Positions 25,975-35,732 of a stretch of DNA of 64,000 nt are shown one piece after another. The notes under the pieces were generated by a model. It made no database searches. It was not told the DNA's origin and worked only from the letters and a program-made list of their open reading frames with translations. The position numbers were made by a program, and so were the translations under genes. This DNA comes from Pseudomonas sp. PSE14 (GTDB lineage: Bacteria > Pseudomonadota > Gammaproteobacteria > Pseudomonadales > Pseudomonadaceae): NCBI RefSeq assembly GCF_029203285.1, contig NZ_CP115669.1, positions 1,736,001 to 1,800,000 of the forward strand, read 5' to 3'. Within the stretch, counting starts at the first letter, position 1. Each line of letters opens with the position of its first letter.

Positions 25975-27990
25975 ATGTCGTTATTCCAGCTGGATTCGCG
26001 CTTCAAGCCCGCCGGTGATCAACCAGAAGCCATCCGACAGATGGTGGAAGGACTGGAAGCGGGCTTGTCGCACCAGACGCTGCTGGGGGTGACCGGTTCC
26101 GGCAAGACCTTCAGCATCGCCAACGTCATCGCCCAGGTGCAGCGCCCGACCATGATCCTGGCGCCGAACAAGACCCTGGCCGCGCAGCTCTACGGCGAGT
26201 TCAAGACCTTCTTCCCGAACAACGCGGTGGAGTACTTCGTCTCCTACTACGACTACTACCAACCTGAAGCCTACGTGCCGTCCTCCGATACCTATATCGA
26301 GAAGGACTCCTCCATCAACGACCACATCGAGCAGATGCGCCTGTCGGCGACCAAGGCGCTGCTGGAGCGCGAGGACGCCATCATCGTCTGCACCGTGTCG
26401 TCGATCTACGGCTTGGGCGACCCGGCGTCCTACCTGAAGATGGTCCTGCACCTGGATCGCGGCGACAGGATGGACCAGCGCGAGTTGCTACGCCGCCTGA
26501 CCAGCCTGCAGTACACCCGCAACGACATGGACTTCGCTCGCGCCACTTTCCGCGTGCGCGGCGACGTTATCGACATATTCCCTGCGGAATCGGACCTGGA
26601 AGCCATCCGCGTCGAGCTGTTCGACGACGAGGTGGAGAACATCGCCGCCTTCGACCCGCTGACCGGCGAGGTGATCACCAAGCTGCCGCGCTTCACCTTC
26701 TACCCCAAGAGCCACTACGTGACCCCACGGGAAACGCTGCTGGAGGCGGTGGAGCAGATCAAGGCCGAACTCAAGGTGCGCCTGGAATACCTGCGCACCA
26801 ACAACAAGCTGGTGGAAGCCCAGCGCCTGGAACAGCGCACCCGTTTCGACCTGGAGATGATCCTCGAACTGGGTTACTGCAACGGCATCGAGAACTACTC
26901 GCGCTACCTTTCCGGGCGCGGTCCCGGTGAGCCGCCGCCAACCCTCTACGATTACCTGCCGGCCAATTCCCTGCTGGTGATCGACGAGTCCCACGTCAGC
27001 GTTCCCCAGGTTGGCGCCATGTACAAGGGCGACCGTTCGCGCAAGGAAACCCTGGTGGAATACGGCTTCCGCCTGCCGTCGGCACTGGACAACCGGCCGC
27101 TGCGCTTCGAGGAATGGGAGGCGATCAGCCCACAGACCATCTTCGTCTCGGCAACCCCTGGCCCTTATGAGGACCAGCACGCCGGCCGGGTGATCGAGCA
27201 GGTGGTGCGTCCCACCGGCCTGGTCGATCCGGAAGTGGAAATCCGCCCGGCCACCACCCAGGTGGACGACCTGCTCTCGGAAATCCGCCTGCGCGTGGCC
27301 GAGGACCAGCGGGTGTTGGTCACGACCCTGACCAAGCGCATGGCCGAAGACCTCACCGACTACCTGGGCGACCACGATGTGCGGGTACGCTACCTGCACT
27401 CGGACATCGATACCGTGGAGCGGGTGGAGATCATCCGCGACCTGCGCACCGGGACCTTCGACGTGCTGGTGGGGATCAACCTGCTGCGCGAGGGCCTGGA
27501 CATGCCCGAGGTGTCGCTGGTGGCGATCCTCGATGCGGACAAGGAAGGCTTCCTGCGTTCCGAACGCTCGCTGATCCAGACCATCGGCCGCGCCGCGCGG
27601 AACCTGCATGGCAAGGCGATCCTCTACGCCGACAACATTACCGGCTCGATGCAGAGGGCGATCAACGAGACCGAGCGACGTCGTACCAAGCAACTTGAGT
27701 TCAACGCCAAGCACGGCATCGTGCCCAAGGGCGTGAAGAAGGACATCAAGGACATCCTCGAAGGCGCCGTGGTGCCGGGTGCCAAGGGCAAGCGCCGCAG
27801 TCTGGCGAAGGTGGCGGAGGAGAGTGGGCGCTACGAGAATGAACTGCGCACACCGGACGAGATCGCCAAACGCATCAAGCAGCTGGAAGAGCGCATGTAC
27901 CAGCTGGCGCGGGACCTGGAGTTCGAGGCCGCGGCCGGGGTACGCGACGAGATCGGCAAATTGCGCGACCGCATGGTGTCGATGGGATAA
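25975..27990 (+). CDS. uvrB: Excinuclease ABC subunit B
   Basis: A 671-residue DNA repair helicase-like protein, which verifies damage together with UvrA and recruits UvrC. Walker A is [14 protein letters not shown] (about residues 38-51); the beta-hairpin region holds [12 protein letters not shown] (about 92-103); helicase motifs include DESHVS and TIGRAARN; the C-terminal UVR domain (about 630-665) binds UvrC. No CTGT-N8-ACAG LexA box is evident upstream. Confidence 0.97.
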   Translation: MSLFQLDSRFKPAGDQPEAIRQMVEGLEAGLSHQTLLGVTGSGKTFSIANVIAQVQRPTMILAPNKTLAAQLYGEFKTFFPNNAVEYFVSYYDYYQPEAYVPSSDTYIEKDSSINDHIEQMRLSATKALLEREDAIIVCTVSSIYGLGDPASYLKMVLHLDRGDRMDQRELLRRLTSLQYTRNDMDFARATFRVRGDVIDIFPAESDLEAIRVELFDDEVENIAAFDPLTGEVITKLPRFTFYPKSHYVTPRETLLEAVEQIKAELKVRLEYLRTNNKLVEAQRLEQRTRFDLEMILELGYCNGIENYSRYLSGRGPGEPPPTLYDYLPANSLLVIDESHVSVPQVGAMYKGDRSRKETLVEYGFRLPSALDNRPLRFEEWEAISPQTIFVSATPGPYEDQHAGRVIEQVVRPTGLVDPEVEIRPATTQVDDLLSEIRLRVAEDQRVLVTTLTKRMAEDLTDYLGDHDVRVRYLHSDIDTVERVEIIRDLRTGTFDVLVGINLLREGLDMPEVSLVAILDADKEGFLRSERSLIQTIGRAARNLHGKAILYADNITGSMQRAINETERRRTKQLEFNAKHGIVPKGVKKDIKDILEGAVVPGAKGKRRSLAKVAEESGRYENELRTPDEIAKRIKQLEERMYQLARDLEFEAAAGVRDEIGKLRDRMVSMG

Positions 27991-28017
27991 GTCGTGAAGG
28001 CGGCTGGGCGGCTTTTC

Positions 28018-28099
28018 GTAGGAGCGAGCTTGCTCGCGAACCGCACAGCACCCTGAGGCTCCGGCGTGAAGCGGGGTTCGCGAGCAAGCTCGCTCCTAC
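28018..28099. repeat. REP doublet, GTAGGAGCGAGC type
   Basis: GTAGGAGCGAGCTTGCTCGC and its inverted copy ending GCTCGCTCCTAC enclose a short spacer. It lies between the convergent uvrB and efflux genes. Confidence 0.9.
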
Positions 28100-28124
28100 A
28101 AGGATTGGTGTGGCATGGGGACGC

Positions 28125-29684
28125 TCAATGCGCCCCGGCCCCCGCGCCGACACCCATGCCCGCCGGCAGCGGACGAGTCAGCAGCACCGCCACCATGCTG
28201 ACCGCCAGCACGATGCCGATGGCATGGAAGGCGTCGTTGTAGGCCATGATCGCCGCCTGCTGGTGGACGATCTCGCTGATCTTGCCCAGCGCCGCCTGCT
28301 GCGTGCCCAGTTGCGCGGTCAGCTGCGCCAGGCGCTCGTCCACCGCGCCGTTCACCGGCACCACCGCTTCGCGCAGGTAGTCATAGTAGACCTTGGCGCG
28401 GCTATCCAGCAGCGTGGCCAGCAAGGCGATGCCGATGGCGCCGCCGAGGTTGCGCAGGATGTTGAACAGGCTGGAGGCCGACCCCGCGTCCTGCGGCTGC
28501 AGGTAAACGGTGGCGATCAGCGAGATGGTGACCATCACCATCGGCTGGCCGAGGGCGCGTAACAGCTGGATCTGGTTGAACTGCGGGCCGGCGAAGTCCG
28601 GGTTGAGCACGCCGGAGAAGAAGCTCGCCATGCCGAACAGGCCGAAGCCCACGGCGCACAGCAGGCGCGGCTCGACGATCTTCATCAGCTTGGGAATCAG
28701 CGGAATGAGGAACAGCTGCGGCACGCCCATCCACATGATTACCTCGCCGATCTGCATCGCGTTGTAGCCCTGGATCTGTGCCAGATACAGCGGCAGCACG
28801 TAGATCGAGCCGTACAGCCCCATCCCCAGGCCAATGCTGGAAATGCTCGACAGGCCAAAGTTGCGGTTGCGCAGGATGCCCAGGTTGATCAGCGGATTCG
28901 GCCGTGAGGTTTGCAGGATCACGAAGAGGATCAGGCTGATCAGCGCGATGCTGCCCAGGCTGACGATCAGGTTGGATTCCAGCCAGTCCTTGCGGTGGCC
29001 TTCTTCCAGGAATACCTGCAGACAGCCCAGGCCGATGGCCATGGTGACGATGCCGGCGTAGTCGGTGCTCTTCAGCAGTTCCCAGTGCGGAGGCTTCTTC
29101 TCCAGGCCGTAGAGCAGGCCGGCGATCATCAGCAGGCCCGGCGGGATGTTGATGTAGAAGATGTATTCCCAGCCGAAGTTCTCCGTCAGCCAGCCGCCCA
29201 GGGTCGGGCCGATGGAGGGCGCGAAGGTGGCGGTGATGGCAAACAGCGCCATGCCCTTGGGGCGGTGGTGCTCCGGCAGCTTGATCAGCGCCAGGGTGAA
29301 GGCCAGGGGAATCAGCGCACCGCCCGTGAAACCCTGCATGGCGCGGAACACGATCATGCTCTCCAGGTTCCAGGCGAAGGAGCAGAGCAGGGAGGAGAAC
29401 AGGAATCCGGTGGAAATCATCCAGGCCAGCCGGCGTGCCGAGAGCAGCTGCACCAGCCAGGCGGTGAGCGGGATCATGATGATTTCCGCCACCAGGTAGG
29501 AGGTGGAAATCCACGAGCCTTCCTCCAGGGTGGCGGCCAGCGCGCCCTGGATGTCCTTCAGCGAGGAGTTGGTGATCTGGATGTCGAGCACTGCCATGAA
29601 GGCGCCCAGCATGGCGCTGAACACGGCGATCCAGTCGCGGCGGGTCGGTTCCCCGACCGGCCGCACCAGGGCATCAGCGGACAC
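28125..29684 (-). CDS. Drug efflux permease, DHA2 (EmrB/QacA) family
   Basis: A proton-driven major-facilitator exporter of about 519 residues with 14 predicted membrane segments. Motif C-like and DHA2 features include LDIQITNSSLKDIQGAL in helix 1 and FLFSSLLCSFAWNL. The start is uncertain: GTG at 29684 has a GAGG site at good spacing and overlaps the upstream adaptor gene by 11 bp; an ATG at 29702 (525 residues) lacks such a site. It pairs with the HlyD-type adaptor upstream, as EmrB does with EmrA. No outer-membrane partner gene is nearby. Confidence 0.9.
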   Translation of the reverse strand: MSADALVRPVGEPTRRDWIAVFSAMLGAFMAVLDIQITNSSLKDIQGALAATLEEGSWISTSYLVAEIIMIPLTAWLVQLLSARRLAWMISTGFLFSSLLCSFAWNLESMIVFRAMQGFTGGALIPLAFTLALIKLPEHHRPKGMALFAITATFAPSIGPTLGGWLTENFGWEYIFYINIPPGLLMIAGLLYGLEKKPPHWELLKSTDYAGIVTMAIGLGCLQVFLEEGHRKDWLESNLIVSLGSIALISLILFVILQTSRPNPLINLGILRNRNFGLSSISSIGLGMGLYGSIYVLPLYLAQIQGYNAMQIGEVIMWMGVPQLFLIPLIPKLMKIVEPRLLCAVGFGLFGMASFFSGVLNPDFAGPQFNQIQLLRALGQPMVMVTISLIATVYLQPQDAGSASSLFNILRNLGGAIGIALLATLLDSRAKVYYDYLREAVVPVNGAVDERLAQLTAQLGTQQAALGKISEIVHQQAAIMAYNDAFHAIGIVLAVSMVAVLLTRPLPAGMGVGAGAGAH

Positions 29685-30708
29685 GCAACTCGACCTCGGC
29701 ATCGACCGACATGCCCGGGCGGATCAGGCCCTTGAGCGGGTTGTCGTCGGCGAAGGTGATCTTTACCGGGATGCGCTGTACCACCTTGGTGAAGTTGCCG
29801 GTGGCGTTGTCCGGCGGCAGCAGGCTGAACTGTGCGCCGGAGGCAGCGAACAGGCTCTGCACTTCGCCGTCGATGGGGGTGTCGGGGAAGGAGTCGAACA
29901 CCAGGCGCGCCTTTTGCCCCGGGCGCATCTTGCCGATCTGGGTTTCCTTGAAGTTGGCCTGGATCCAGATGCCATCGTCCGGCACCAGCGACAACAGCTG
30001 GGTGCCGACCTGTACGTACTGGCCGATGCGGGCGTTGCGCTGGCCGACCAGGCCGCTCACCGGGGCGCGGATTTCGGTGCGGGCCAGGTTGAGCTGGGCC
30101 TGGGCGACGTCGGCGCGGGCGCTCTCGATCTGCGCCTGTAGCCGCTGGACATCGGTGCCCAGGGTGTCGCGCTGGACGCGCTGGGCCTGAAGGTCGGCCT
30201 GGGCCTTGGCGACCTGGGAGCGGGCGACACGGGAGTCGGCGGTGAGGGTGGTGACGCGCTCCTCGGAAACGTACCCGGGGCCGCGCAGTGCCTGGGCGCG
30301 GCCCAGGTCGACTTCGGCGCGGCCGAGGGTGGCCTGGCTGGCATTCACGTCGGCCTCGCTGGCGGCGATGGCGCTCGACTGCCCCTTGAGCTTGCTGCGG
30401 GCCTGCTCCAGCTCTGCCTCGCGGGTAGCCAGGGTGGCCTTGGCGCGGTCCAGGGCGAGCTTGAAGTCGTCGGCTTCGAGCTTGACCAGCAACTGGCCTT
30501 TCTCCACATGCTGGTTGTCCTGCACCAGCACTTCGTCGATGCGCGCACCGAGCTGGCTGGCGATACGGGTGATCTCGCCCTGCACGTAGGCGTTATCGGT
30601 CGTCTCGACGAAGCGACCGATGAAATACCAGCGCGCCAGGAGGGCGAGGGCGACCACCACGAGGATGGTCAGGAACACGGTCAGGCGACGTTGCAGTTGG
30701 GCAGGCAT
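29674..30708 (-). CDS. EmrA/HlyD-family membrane fusion protein
   Basis: A 344-residue periplasmic adaptor: one membrane helix (about residues 10-29), the motif TTDNAYVQGEITRIASQ (about 36-52), a biotinyl-lipoyl-like half with VLVQDNQHVEKGQLL, a long alpha-helical hairpin (about 85-200) and the second half-motif RAPVSGLVGQRNARIGQYV. The ATG at 30708 is chosen because it places the membrane helix at the N-terminus; no good ribosome site is seen. Forms an export complex with the DHA2 permease. Confidence 0.9.
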   Translation of the reverse strand: MPAQLQRRLTVFLTILVVVALALLARWYFIGRFVETTDNAYVQGEITRIASQLGARIDEVLVQDNQHVEKGQLLVKLEADDFKLALDRAKATLATREAELEQARSKLKGQSSAIAASEADVNASQATLGRAEVDLGRAQALRGPGYVSEERVTTLTADSRVARSQVAKAQADLQAQRVQRDTLGTDVQRLQAQIESARADVAQAQLNLARTEIRAPVSGLVGQRNARIGQYVQVGTQLLSLVPDDGIWIQANFKETQIGKMRPGQKARLVFDSFPDTPIDGEVQSLFAASGAQFSLLPPDNATGNFTKVVQRIPVKITFADDNPLKGLIRPGMSVDAEVELRVR

Positions 30709-30795
30709 AGTTAAACGAGCGTTTGGTTGACGGAAAAATGTTTGCCAATGTAACAGTGTTCCGTGGCGGCACGTAGCCGCTACACTTCGGAAACT

Positions 30796-30815
30796 TTGTT
30801 GCTTATAGGGAACAA
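30796..30815. promoter_or_regulatory. Inverted repeat before the LysR gene of the efflux divergon
   Basis: TTGTT-N10-AACAA ends three bases before the LysR start and lies in the 109-bp region shared with the divergent efflux operon. It includes a T-N11-A arrangement typical of LysR sites. A second palindrome AAACGAGCGTTT is at 30713-30724, next to the adaptor start. Confidence 0.5.
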
Positions 30816-30817
30816 TC

Positions 30818-31738
30818 ATGGGGCTGGATGATGCGCTGATTTTCACCCGCGTCGTGGAGCTGCACAGTTTTACCCAGGCCGCGCAGAGCCTGGGCATGCA
30901 GAAATCGACGGTGAGCCGGCGCATCGTCCTGCTGGAAGAACGCCTGGGGGTGCGGCTGCTCAATCGCACCACCCGCAAGCTGCGCCTGACCGAAGTGGGG
31001 CAGGCCTACTACGACCGCTGCCGGCAGATCATGCATGACTTCGCCGAGGCCGAGCAGGCGGTGATGCAGTTGCAGCAGGCGCCGTCGGGGTTGTTGCGCA
31101 TCAGCGCGCCCATCGAGTTCGGCCAGATGTACCTGGGCAAGGTGCTGGGCGACTTCATGCGGCTCTACCCGCAGATCACTGCCGAGGTCGAGCTCACGTC
31201 GCGCAGCGTCGATCCGCTGGAAGAGGGCGTGGACATCGTCATCATGGTCGGCCAGCCCGAAGACTCCACGCTGATCGCCCGGCGCATGCTGATCACCAAC
31301 CGCTGCCTGTGCGCCAGCCCGGAGTACCTGGCCTTGCACGGCCAGCCACGGCAGGTCGAGGAACTGGCCGGCCATCGCGCCGTGCTGCTGCAGTCCGATT
31401 CCCAGCGCTACTGGCCGCTGAGCGGCGAGAGCATTCCCTGCCATCGGGTGCTGTCGTGCAACAACATCACCTTCGCTCGCGAAGCGGTACTGGCCGGCGC
31501 CGGGATCGCATCGTTGCCGGAGCTGATCGTCGACGAACAGTTGGCCAACGGCAGTCTGGTGCGCGTCCTGCCGCAGGTGCAGCTGCCGGTTGGCGAGCTG
31601 TATGCCGTCTACCCGTCACGGCGATTCCAGGCCATGAAGGTGAAGGCCTTCCTCGACTTCCTGATCACTAACCTGCCGATTGATGCGGAGCGTTGGCTGG
31701 AGCCGGGGGCGGCCCGCCTGATAACATCGCGTCCATGA
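30818..31738 (+). CDS. LysR-family regulator divergent from the efflux operon
   Basis: A 306-residue LysR regulator: winged helix at about residues 1-60 ([19 protein letters not shown]) and an effector domain from about 90. The sequence is of the CrgA/AaeR-like subgroup ([13 protein letters not shown]). AGGGAA forms the ribosome site. The divergent layout suggests it controls the neighbouring EmrAB-type pump and itself. Confidence 0.9.
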   Translation: MGLDDALIFTRVVELHSFTQAAQSLGMQKSTVSRRIVLLEERLGVRLLNRTTRKLRLTEVGQAYYDRCRQIMHDFAEAEQAVMQLQQAPSGLLRISAPIEFGQMYLGKVLGDFMRLYPQITAEVELTSRSVDPLEEGVDIVIMVGQPEDSTLIARRMLITNRCLCASPEYLALHGQPRQVEELAGHRAVLLQSDSQRYWPLSGESIPCHRVLSCNNITFAREAVLAGAGIASLPELIVDEQLANGSLVRVLPQVQLPVGELYAVYPSRRFQAMKVKAFLDFLITNLPIDAERWLEPGAARLITSRP

Positions 31739-31787
31739 GCGCGTGTCCTGGCCCGCGCTGTCCTCACCGATTCACATGAGAGCCTTC

Positions 31788-33272
31788 ATGACCACTGTCC
31801 GCACCCGTATCGCGCCGTCTCCCACCGGTGACCCGCACGTCGGCACCGCCTACATCGCGCTGTTCAATCTCTGCTTCGCCCGTCAGCACGGCGGCCAGTT
31901 CATCCTGCGTATCGAGGATACCGACCAGCTGCGCTCCACCCGCGAATCGGAACAGCAGATCTTCGACGCGCTGCGCTGGCTGGGCATCGAGTGGGACGAG
32001 GGCCCGGACGTCGGCGGTCCGCACGGCCCGTACCGGCAGAGCGAACGCGGCGCCATCTATAAGCAGTACAGCGACGAGCTGGTCGAGAAAGGCCATGCCT
32101 TCCCCTGCTTCTGCTCCGCCGAGCGACTCGACGCGCTGCGTGCCGATCAGCAGGCGCGCAAGGAAACCCCGCGCTACGACGGTCACTGCATGCACCTGTC
32201 CAAGGAAGAGTCGGCCAAGCGTATCGCCGCCGGCGAATCCCACGTGGTGCGCATGAAGGTGCCGACCGAGGGCGTCTGCGTGGTGCCGGACATGCTCCGT
32301 GGCGACGTGGAAATCCCGTGGGACCGCATGGACATGCAGGTGCTGATGAAGGCCGACGGCCTGCCCACCTACTTCCTGGCCAACGTGGTCGACGATCACC
32401 TGATGGGCATCACCCATGTCCTGCGTGGTGAAGAGTGGCTGCCCTCGGCGCCCAAGCTGATCAAGTTGTATGAGTACTTCGGCTGGGAACAGCCGGTGCT
32501 CTGCTACATGCCGCTGCTGCGCAACCCGGACAAGAGCAAGCTGTCCAAGCGCAAGAACCCGACCTCCATCACCTTCTACGAGCGCATGGGCCTGCTGCCC
32601 CAGGCGCTGCTGAACTACCTCGGCCGCATGGGTTGGTCCATGCCGGATGAGCGCGAGAAGTTCAGCCTGGCGGAGATGATCGAGCACTTTGACCTGTCCC
32701 GCGTGTCCCTGGGCGGCCCGATCTTCGATATCGAGAAGTTGTCCTGGCTGAACGGCCAGTGGATTCGCGAGCTGTCGGTGGAGGACTTCGCCAAGGAAGT
32801 GCAGAAGTGGGCGCTCAACCCCGAGTACCTGATGAAGATCGCCCCGCACGTGCAGGGCCGCGTGGAGAACTTCAGCCAGATCGCCCCGCTGGCCGGCTTC
32901 TTCTTCAGTGGCGGCGTGCAACTGGACGCCAAGCTGTTCGAACACAAGAAGCTCGACGCCACCCAGGTTCGCCAGGTGCTGCAACTGGTGCTGTGGAAGC
33001 TGGAAGCGCTGCGCCAGTGGGAGAAGGACAGGATCACCGCGACCATCCAGGCCGTGGCCGAGCACCTGGGTCTCAAGCTGCGTGACGTGATGCCGCTGAT
33101 GTTCCCGGCCATCACCGGCCAAGCCAGCTCGGTGTCGGTGCTCGATGCCATGGAAATCCTCGGTGCCGACCTGTCGCGCTACCGTCTGCGCCAGGCCCTG
33201 GAACTGCTGGGCGGTGCGTCGAAGAAAGAAGCCAAGGAGTGGGAAAAGATTCGCGACGCCATCGGCGCCTAA
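31788..33272 (+). CDS. gltX: Glutamyl-tRNA synthetase
   Basis: A 494-residue class I synthetase that charges tRNA-Glu. The HIGH-type signature is [13 protein letters not shown] (about residues 9-21), and the KMSKS-type loop is KLSKRKN (about 249-255). A short Cys-containing insert ([10 protein letters not shown], about 103-112) resembles the zinc region of some GluRS. The frame is open to 31743; the ATG at 31788 gives the standard N-terminus. Two tRNA-Glu genes lie downstream, after a terminator. Confidence 0.96.
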   Translation: MTTVRTRIAPSPTGDPHVGTAYIALFNLCFARQHGGQFILRIEDTDQLRSTRESEQQIFDALRWLGIEWDEGPDVGGPHGPYRQSERGAIYKQYSDELVEKGHAFPCFCSAERLDALRADQQARKETPRYDGHCMHLSKEESAKRIAAGESHVVRMKVPTEGVCVVPDMLRGDVEIPWDRMDMQVLMKADGLPTYFLANVVDDHLMGITHVLRGEEWLPSAPKLIKLYEYFGWEQPVLCYMPLLRNPDKSKLSKRKNPTSITFYERMGLLPQALLNYLGRMGWSMPDEREKFSLAEMIEHFDLSRVSLGGPIFDIEKLSWLNGQWIRELSVEDFAKEVQKWALNPEYLMKIAPHVQGRVENFSQIAPLAGFFFSGGVQLDAKLFEHKKLDATQVRQVLQLVLWKLEALRQWEKDRITATIQAVAEHLGLKLRDVMPLMFPAITGQASSVSVLDAMEILGADLSRYRLRQALELLGGASKKEAKEWEKIRDAIGA

Positions 33273-33290
33273 TATCTTTCCTACACTGGA

Positions 33291-33324
33291 GAAGGCCGGT
33301 CGCCGTCAGGTGCCCGGCCTTTTT
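33291..33324 (+). terminator. Terminator after gltX
   Basis: AAGGCCGG pairs with CCGGCCTT across a loop of about 14 nt and runs into TTTTT. Confidence 0.85.
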
Positions 33325-33421
33325 CATACCTGCGCAGCCCGTTTGGCGCGGCTGGAGGAGGGCGCGCGGGCCGCTCGTTCCACCGGCCGGAAATCGGGGT
33401 GGTCACATAAGTGATTGTTCT

Positions 33422-33486
33422 TTGGGAGAAAAAAATTAGAAATCTGAAAAAATCTTGTTGACAGGGTGTCGTCTCGCCCCTAAGAT
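33422..33486 (+). promoter_or_regulatory. Strong promoter of the tRNA-Ala/Glu operon
   Basis: A perfect -35 TTGACA (33458-33463), 17-bp spacer and -10 TAAGAT (33481-33486). An A-rich run at about 33429-33453 resembles an UP element, and a GC-rich discriminator (GCGCCCCG) follows the -10, as in stringently controlled stable RNA promoters. The first tRNA begins about 65 bp downstream. Confidence 0.88.
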
Positions 33487-33551
33487 GCGCCCCGTTCCAG
33501 CGACGAACTGAATGACAGAGCGACGCGGAACGGTAGATCCAGCGGTACTTT

Positions 33552-33627
<76 letters not shown>

Positions 33628-33679
33628 AATTACCAGTAAGCTTCGTCGGTCCGGACGAAGCCGAAATCGAAGGTTTTGC

Positions 33680-33755
33680 GTCCCCTTCGTCTAGTGGCCT
33701 AGGACACCGCCCTTTCACGGCGGTAACAGGGGTTCGAGTCCCCTAGGGGACGCCA
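33680..33755 (+). tRNA. tRNA-Glu (TTC), copy 1
   Basis: A 76-nt tRNA with encoded CCA. Acceptor GTCCCCT / AGGGGAC, anticodon stem CCGCC / GGCGG around loop CTTTCAC (anticodon TTC). Identical to copy 2 at 33933. Confidence 0.97.
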
Positions 33756-33798
33756 CTATCCAGCGGCGATGCGTTCGCGTCGTCAGCCAGAGTGATCT

Positions 33799-33874
<76 letters not shown>

Positions 33875-33932
33875 ATTTCCCATTCGGGATGAAGCCAGAA
33901 TCCGCGGTTCAGCGGGTTTCTTCGAAGGATAT

Positions 33933-34008
33933 GTCCCCTTCGTCTAGTGGCCTAGGACACCGCCCTTTCACGGCGGTAACAGGGGTTCGAGTCCCCTAGG
34001 GGACGCCA
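33933..34008 (+). tRNA. tRNA-Glu (TTC), copy 2
   Basis: Exact copy of the tRNA-Glu gene at 33680. It is the last gene of the four-tRNA operon; a terminator follows after 25 bp. Confidence 0.97.
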
Positions 34009-34033
34009 TTTTTATCGCTCTGCGATGCCTATA

Positions 34034-34067
34034 GGGCCACTGAGACTTTCAGTGGCCCTTTTGTTTT
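34034..34067 (+). terminator. Terminator of the tRNA operon
   Basis: Perfect 10-bp stem GGGCCACTGA / TCAGTGGCCC with a 5-nt loop followed by TTTTGTTTTT. Confidence 0.93.
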
Positions 34068-34126
34068 TCTCCCTCCTGAAGAATTTTCTCCCGACCAGCG
34101 GTCGCACTTTCGGCTTGCCGATTTTT

Positions 34127-34154
34127 ATTATGAGAATAATATTCTGATCATAAT
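34127..34154. promoter_or_regulatory. AT-rich palindromic operator before the TetR gene
   Basis: Nested inverted repeats: inner GAATA-A-TATTC (34134-34144) and outer ATTATGA (34127-34133) with TCATAAT (34148-34154). It ends 17 bp before the TetR start and contrasts with the GC-rich surroundings. A likely autoregulatory TetR site. Confidence 0.65.
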
Positions 34155-34171
34155 ATTTTTGGAGCGATGCC

Positions 34172-34711
34172 ATGAGCGACAAGAAGGCCCAGACCCGCGA
34201 GCGCATTCTTTCCGCCGCCACCAGCGCGCTGCTCAAGCGCGGTCCGGTCGACCCCAGCGTGGGCGAGGTGATGGCGGCGGCGGGGCTGACCGTGGGCGGC
34301 TTCTATGCGCACTTCGAGAGCAAGGATGCCTTGATGCTGGAGGCCTTCCGCCAACTGCTGAGCAAGCGCCGGGCTGGCCTGAAGATGTTCGATCCGCAAA
34401 CCAGTTTTGCCGAGCGCCGGGCACTGGCGGCGCAGTTCTACCTGTCGCGCAAGCACCGCGACACCGAAGACGAAGGCTGTCCGATCCCCAGTTCCCTGAG
34501 CGAAGTGGCGCACCTGCCGGAAGGATTCCGCGAGGCGCTGGAAGAACACGTGGAACTGATGGTGGCGAGCCTTGCTGAGCGTCCGGAGGAAATCGACGCG
34601 GTGCTCAGCGATATGGCCCTGATGATTGGCGGACTGGCGCTGGCCCGTGCCCTGGGCAAGGGCGACCTGTCCGATCGTGTCTTGCGTGCCGCGAAGAAAG
34701 CGGTGATCTGA
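34172..34711 (+). CDS. TetR-family transcriptional regulator
   Basis: A 179-residue TetR regulator: helix-turn-helix at about residues 8-54 (GEVMAAAGLTVGGFYAHFESKD) and a short ligand domain. The sequence around CPIPSSLSEVAHLP (about 106-119) contains a Cys that could serve in redox or electrophile sensing, though that is only a guess. GGAG ribosome site. A 13-bp gap leads to the hydrolase gene, so the two form an operon. Confidence 0.9.
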   Translation: MSDKKAQTRERILSAATSALLKRGPVDPSVGEVMAAAGLTVGGFYAHFESKDALMLEAFRQLLSKRRAGLKMFDPQTSFAERRALAAQFYLSRKHRDTEDEGCPIPSSLSEVAHLPEGFREALEEHVELMVASLAERPEEIDAVLSDMALMIGGLALARALGKGDLSDRVLRAAKKAVI

Positions 34712-34724
34712 GGAGGTACGGAAA

Positions 34725-35564
34725 ATGAGCAGTCTGAGCTGGGTTCGTGGAATCAACGCCACCCTGGGCCGCGTTGCGCCGCAATGGGCGGCGGGGCGCA
34801 TGCGTCAGCTGTTCATGACGCCCAACGAGTTGCCGCCGCGTGACTGGGAGCTGCCGCTTTTGGCCAGCTCCGAGCGCATCACCCTGCGCTTCGGCCTGTC
34901 CGCGCTGCGTTGGGGCGAAGGTCCGGCGGTGTTGTTGATGCACGGCTGGGCGGGGCGCCCGACGCAGTTCGCCGCGCTGATCGAGAAGCTGGTCGGCGCC
35001 GGTTACGGAGTGATCGCCCTTGACGCCCCGGGCCACGGCCGCTCGCCAGGGAGCGAGGCGAACGTCGTGCTGTTCGCCCGCGCCCTGCTGGAAGCCGCCA
35101 GCGAGCTACCGCCGCTGCGCGCGGTGATCGGCCATTCCCTGGGCGGCGCCAGTGCATTGTTGGCGACCCAGATGGGCCTGCGCACCGAAACCCTGGTGAC
35201 CATTGCCGCGCCGAGCAAGGTGCTCACCGTACTGCGTGGTTTCGCCAACTACGTCGGTCTGTCGCCGGCGGCGCGTTCGAGCTTCATCCGTCAGGTCGAG
35301 CGGCAGGCGGGCATTCCGGCGAAGCAGCTGGATGTGGCGCGCTACGAGCTGGGCATGCCTGGTCTGGTGGTGCACGCCGAGGATGACCGTCAGGTGCGGG
35401 TGACCGAGTCCTTGGCCATCCATGAGGCCTGGCCGGGTAGCCGGCTGCTGCGGCTGCCGAGCGGCGGGCACCACCGCGTGCTGGCGGACACCGCACTGGC
35501 GGAGGCGGTACTGGAGCTGCTGGAGGGCGTCGAGGAGCCGCTCGCCCTGGCCCTGGCATCCTGA
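34725..35564 (+). CDS. Alpha/beta hydrolase
   Basis: A 279-residue hydrolase with oxyanion region LLMHGWAGRPTQF (about residues 68-80), nucleophile elbow GHSLGGAS (about 133-140), acid in HAEDDRQV and His in SGGHHRVLAD (about 246-255). AGGAGG lies just before the ATG. Substrate unknown; co-transcription with the TetR gene suggests an inducible esterase-like activity. Confidence 0.88.
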   Translation: MSSLSWVRGINATLGRVAPQWAAGRMRQLFMTPNELPPRDWELPLLASSERITLRFGLSALRWGEGPAVLLMHGWAGRPTQFAALIEKLVGAGYGVIALDAPGHGRSPGSEANVVLFARALLEAASELPPLRAVIGHSLGGASALLATQMGLRTETLVTIAAPSKVLTVLRGFANYVGLSPAARSSFIRQVERQAGIPAKQLDVARYELGMPGLVVHAEDDRQVRVTESLAIHEAWPGSRLLRLPSGGHHRVLADTALAEAVLELLEGVEEPLALALAS

Positions 35565-35579
35565 GTCATTCAATAGCCT

Positions 35580-35608
35580 GATAACGGCGGCCGCAGGCCG
35601 CCGTTATC
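35580..35608. terminator. Hairpin terminator after the hydrolase gene
   Basis: A perfect 13-bp stem GATAACGGCGGCC / GGCCGCCGTTATC with a 3-nt loop. The T tract is poor (GTTTC), so termination efficiency is uncertain. Confidence 0.6.
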
Positions 35609-35732
35609 GTTTCATGATGGCCCGTTGCGGGTCGTCAGGCTTCGCGGCCTGGCGTAGACTTCCGGGCATTTCCGGCTGCCCCGGCCTGGGCGCGAGGTCT
35701 TGCGCATGCGGGTGGCCGATTGGGGGAAACGC

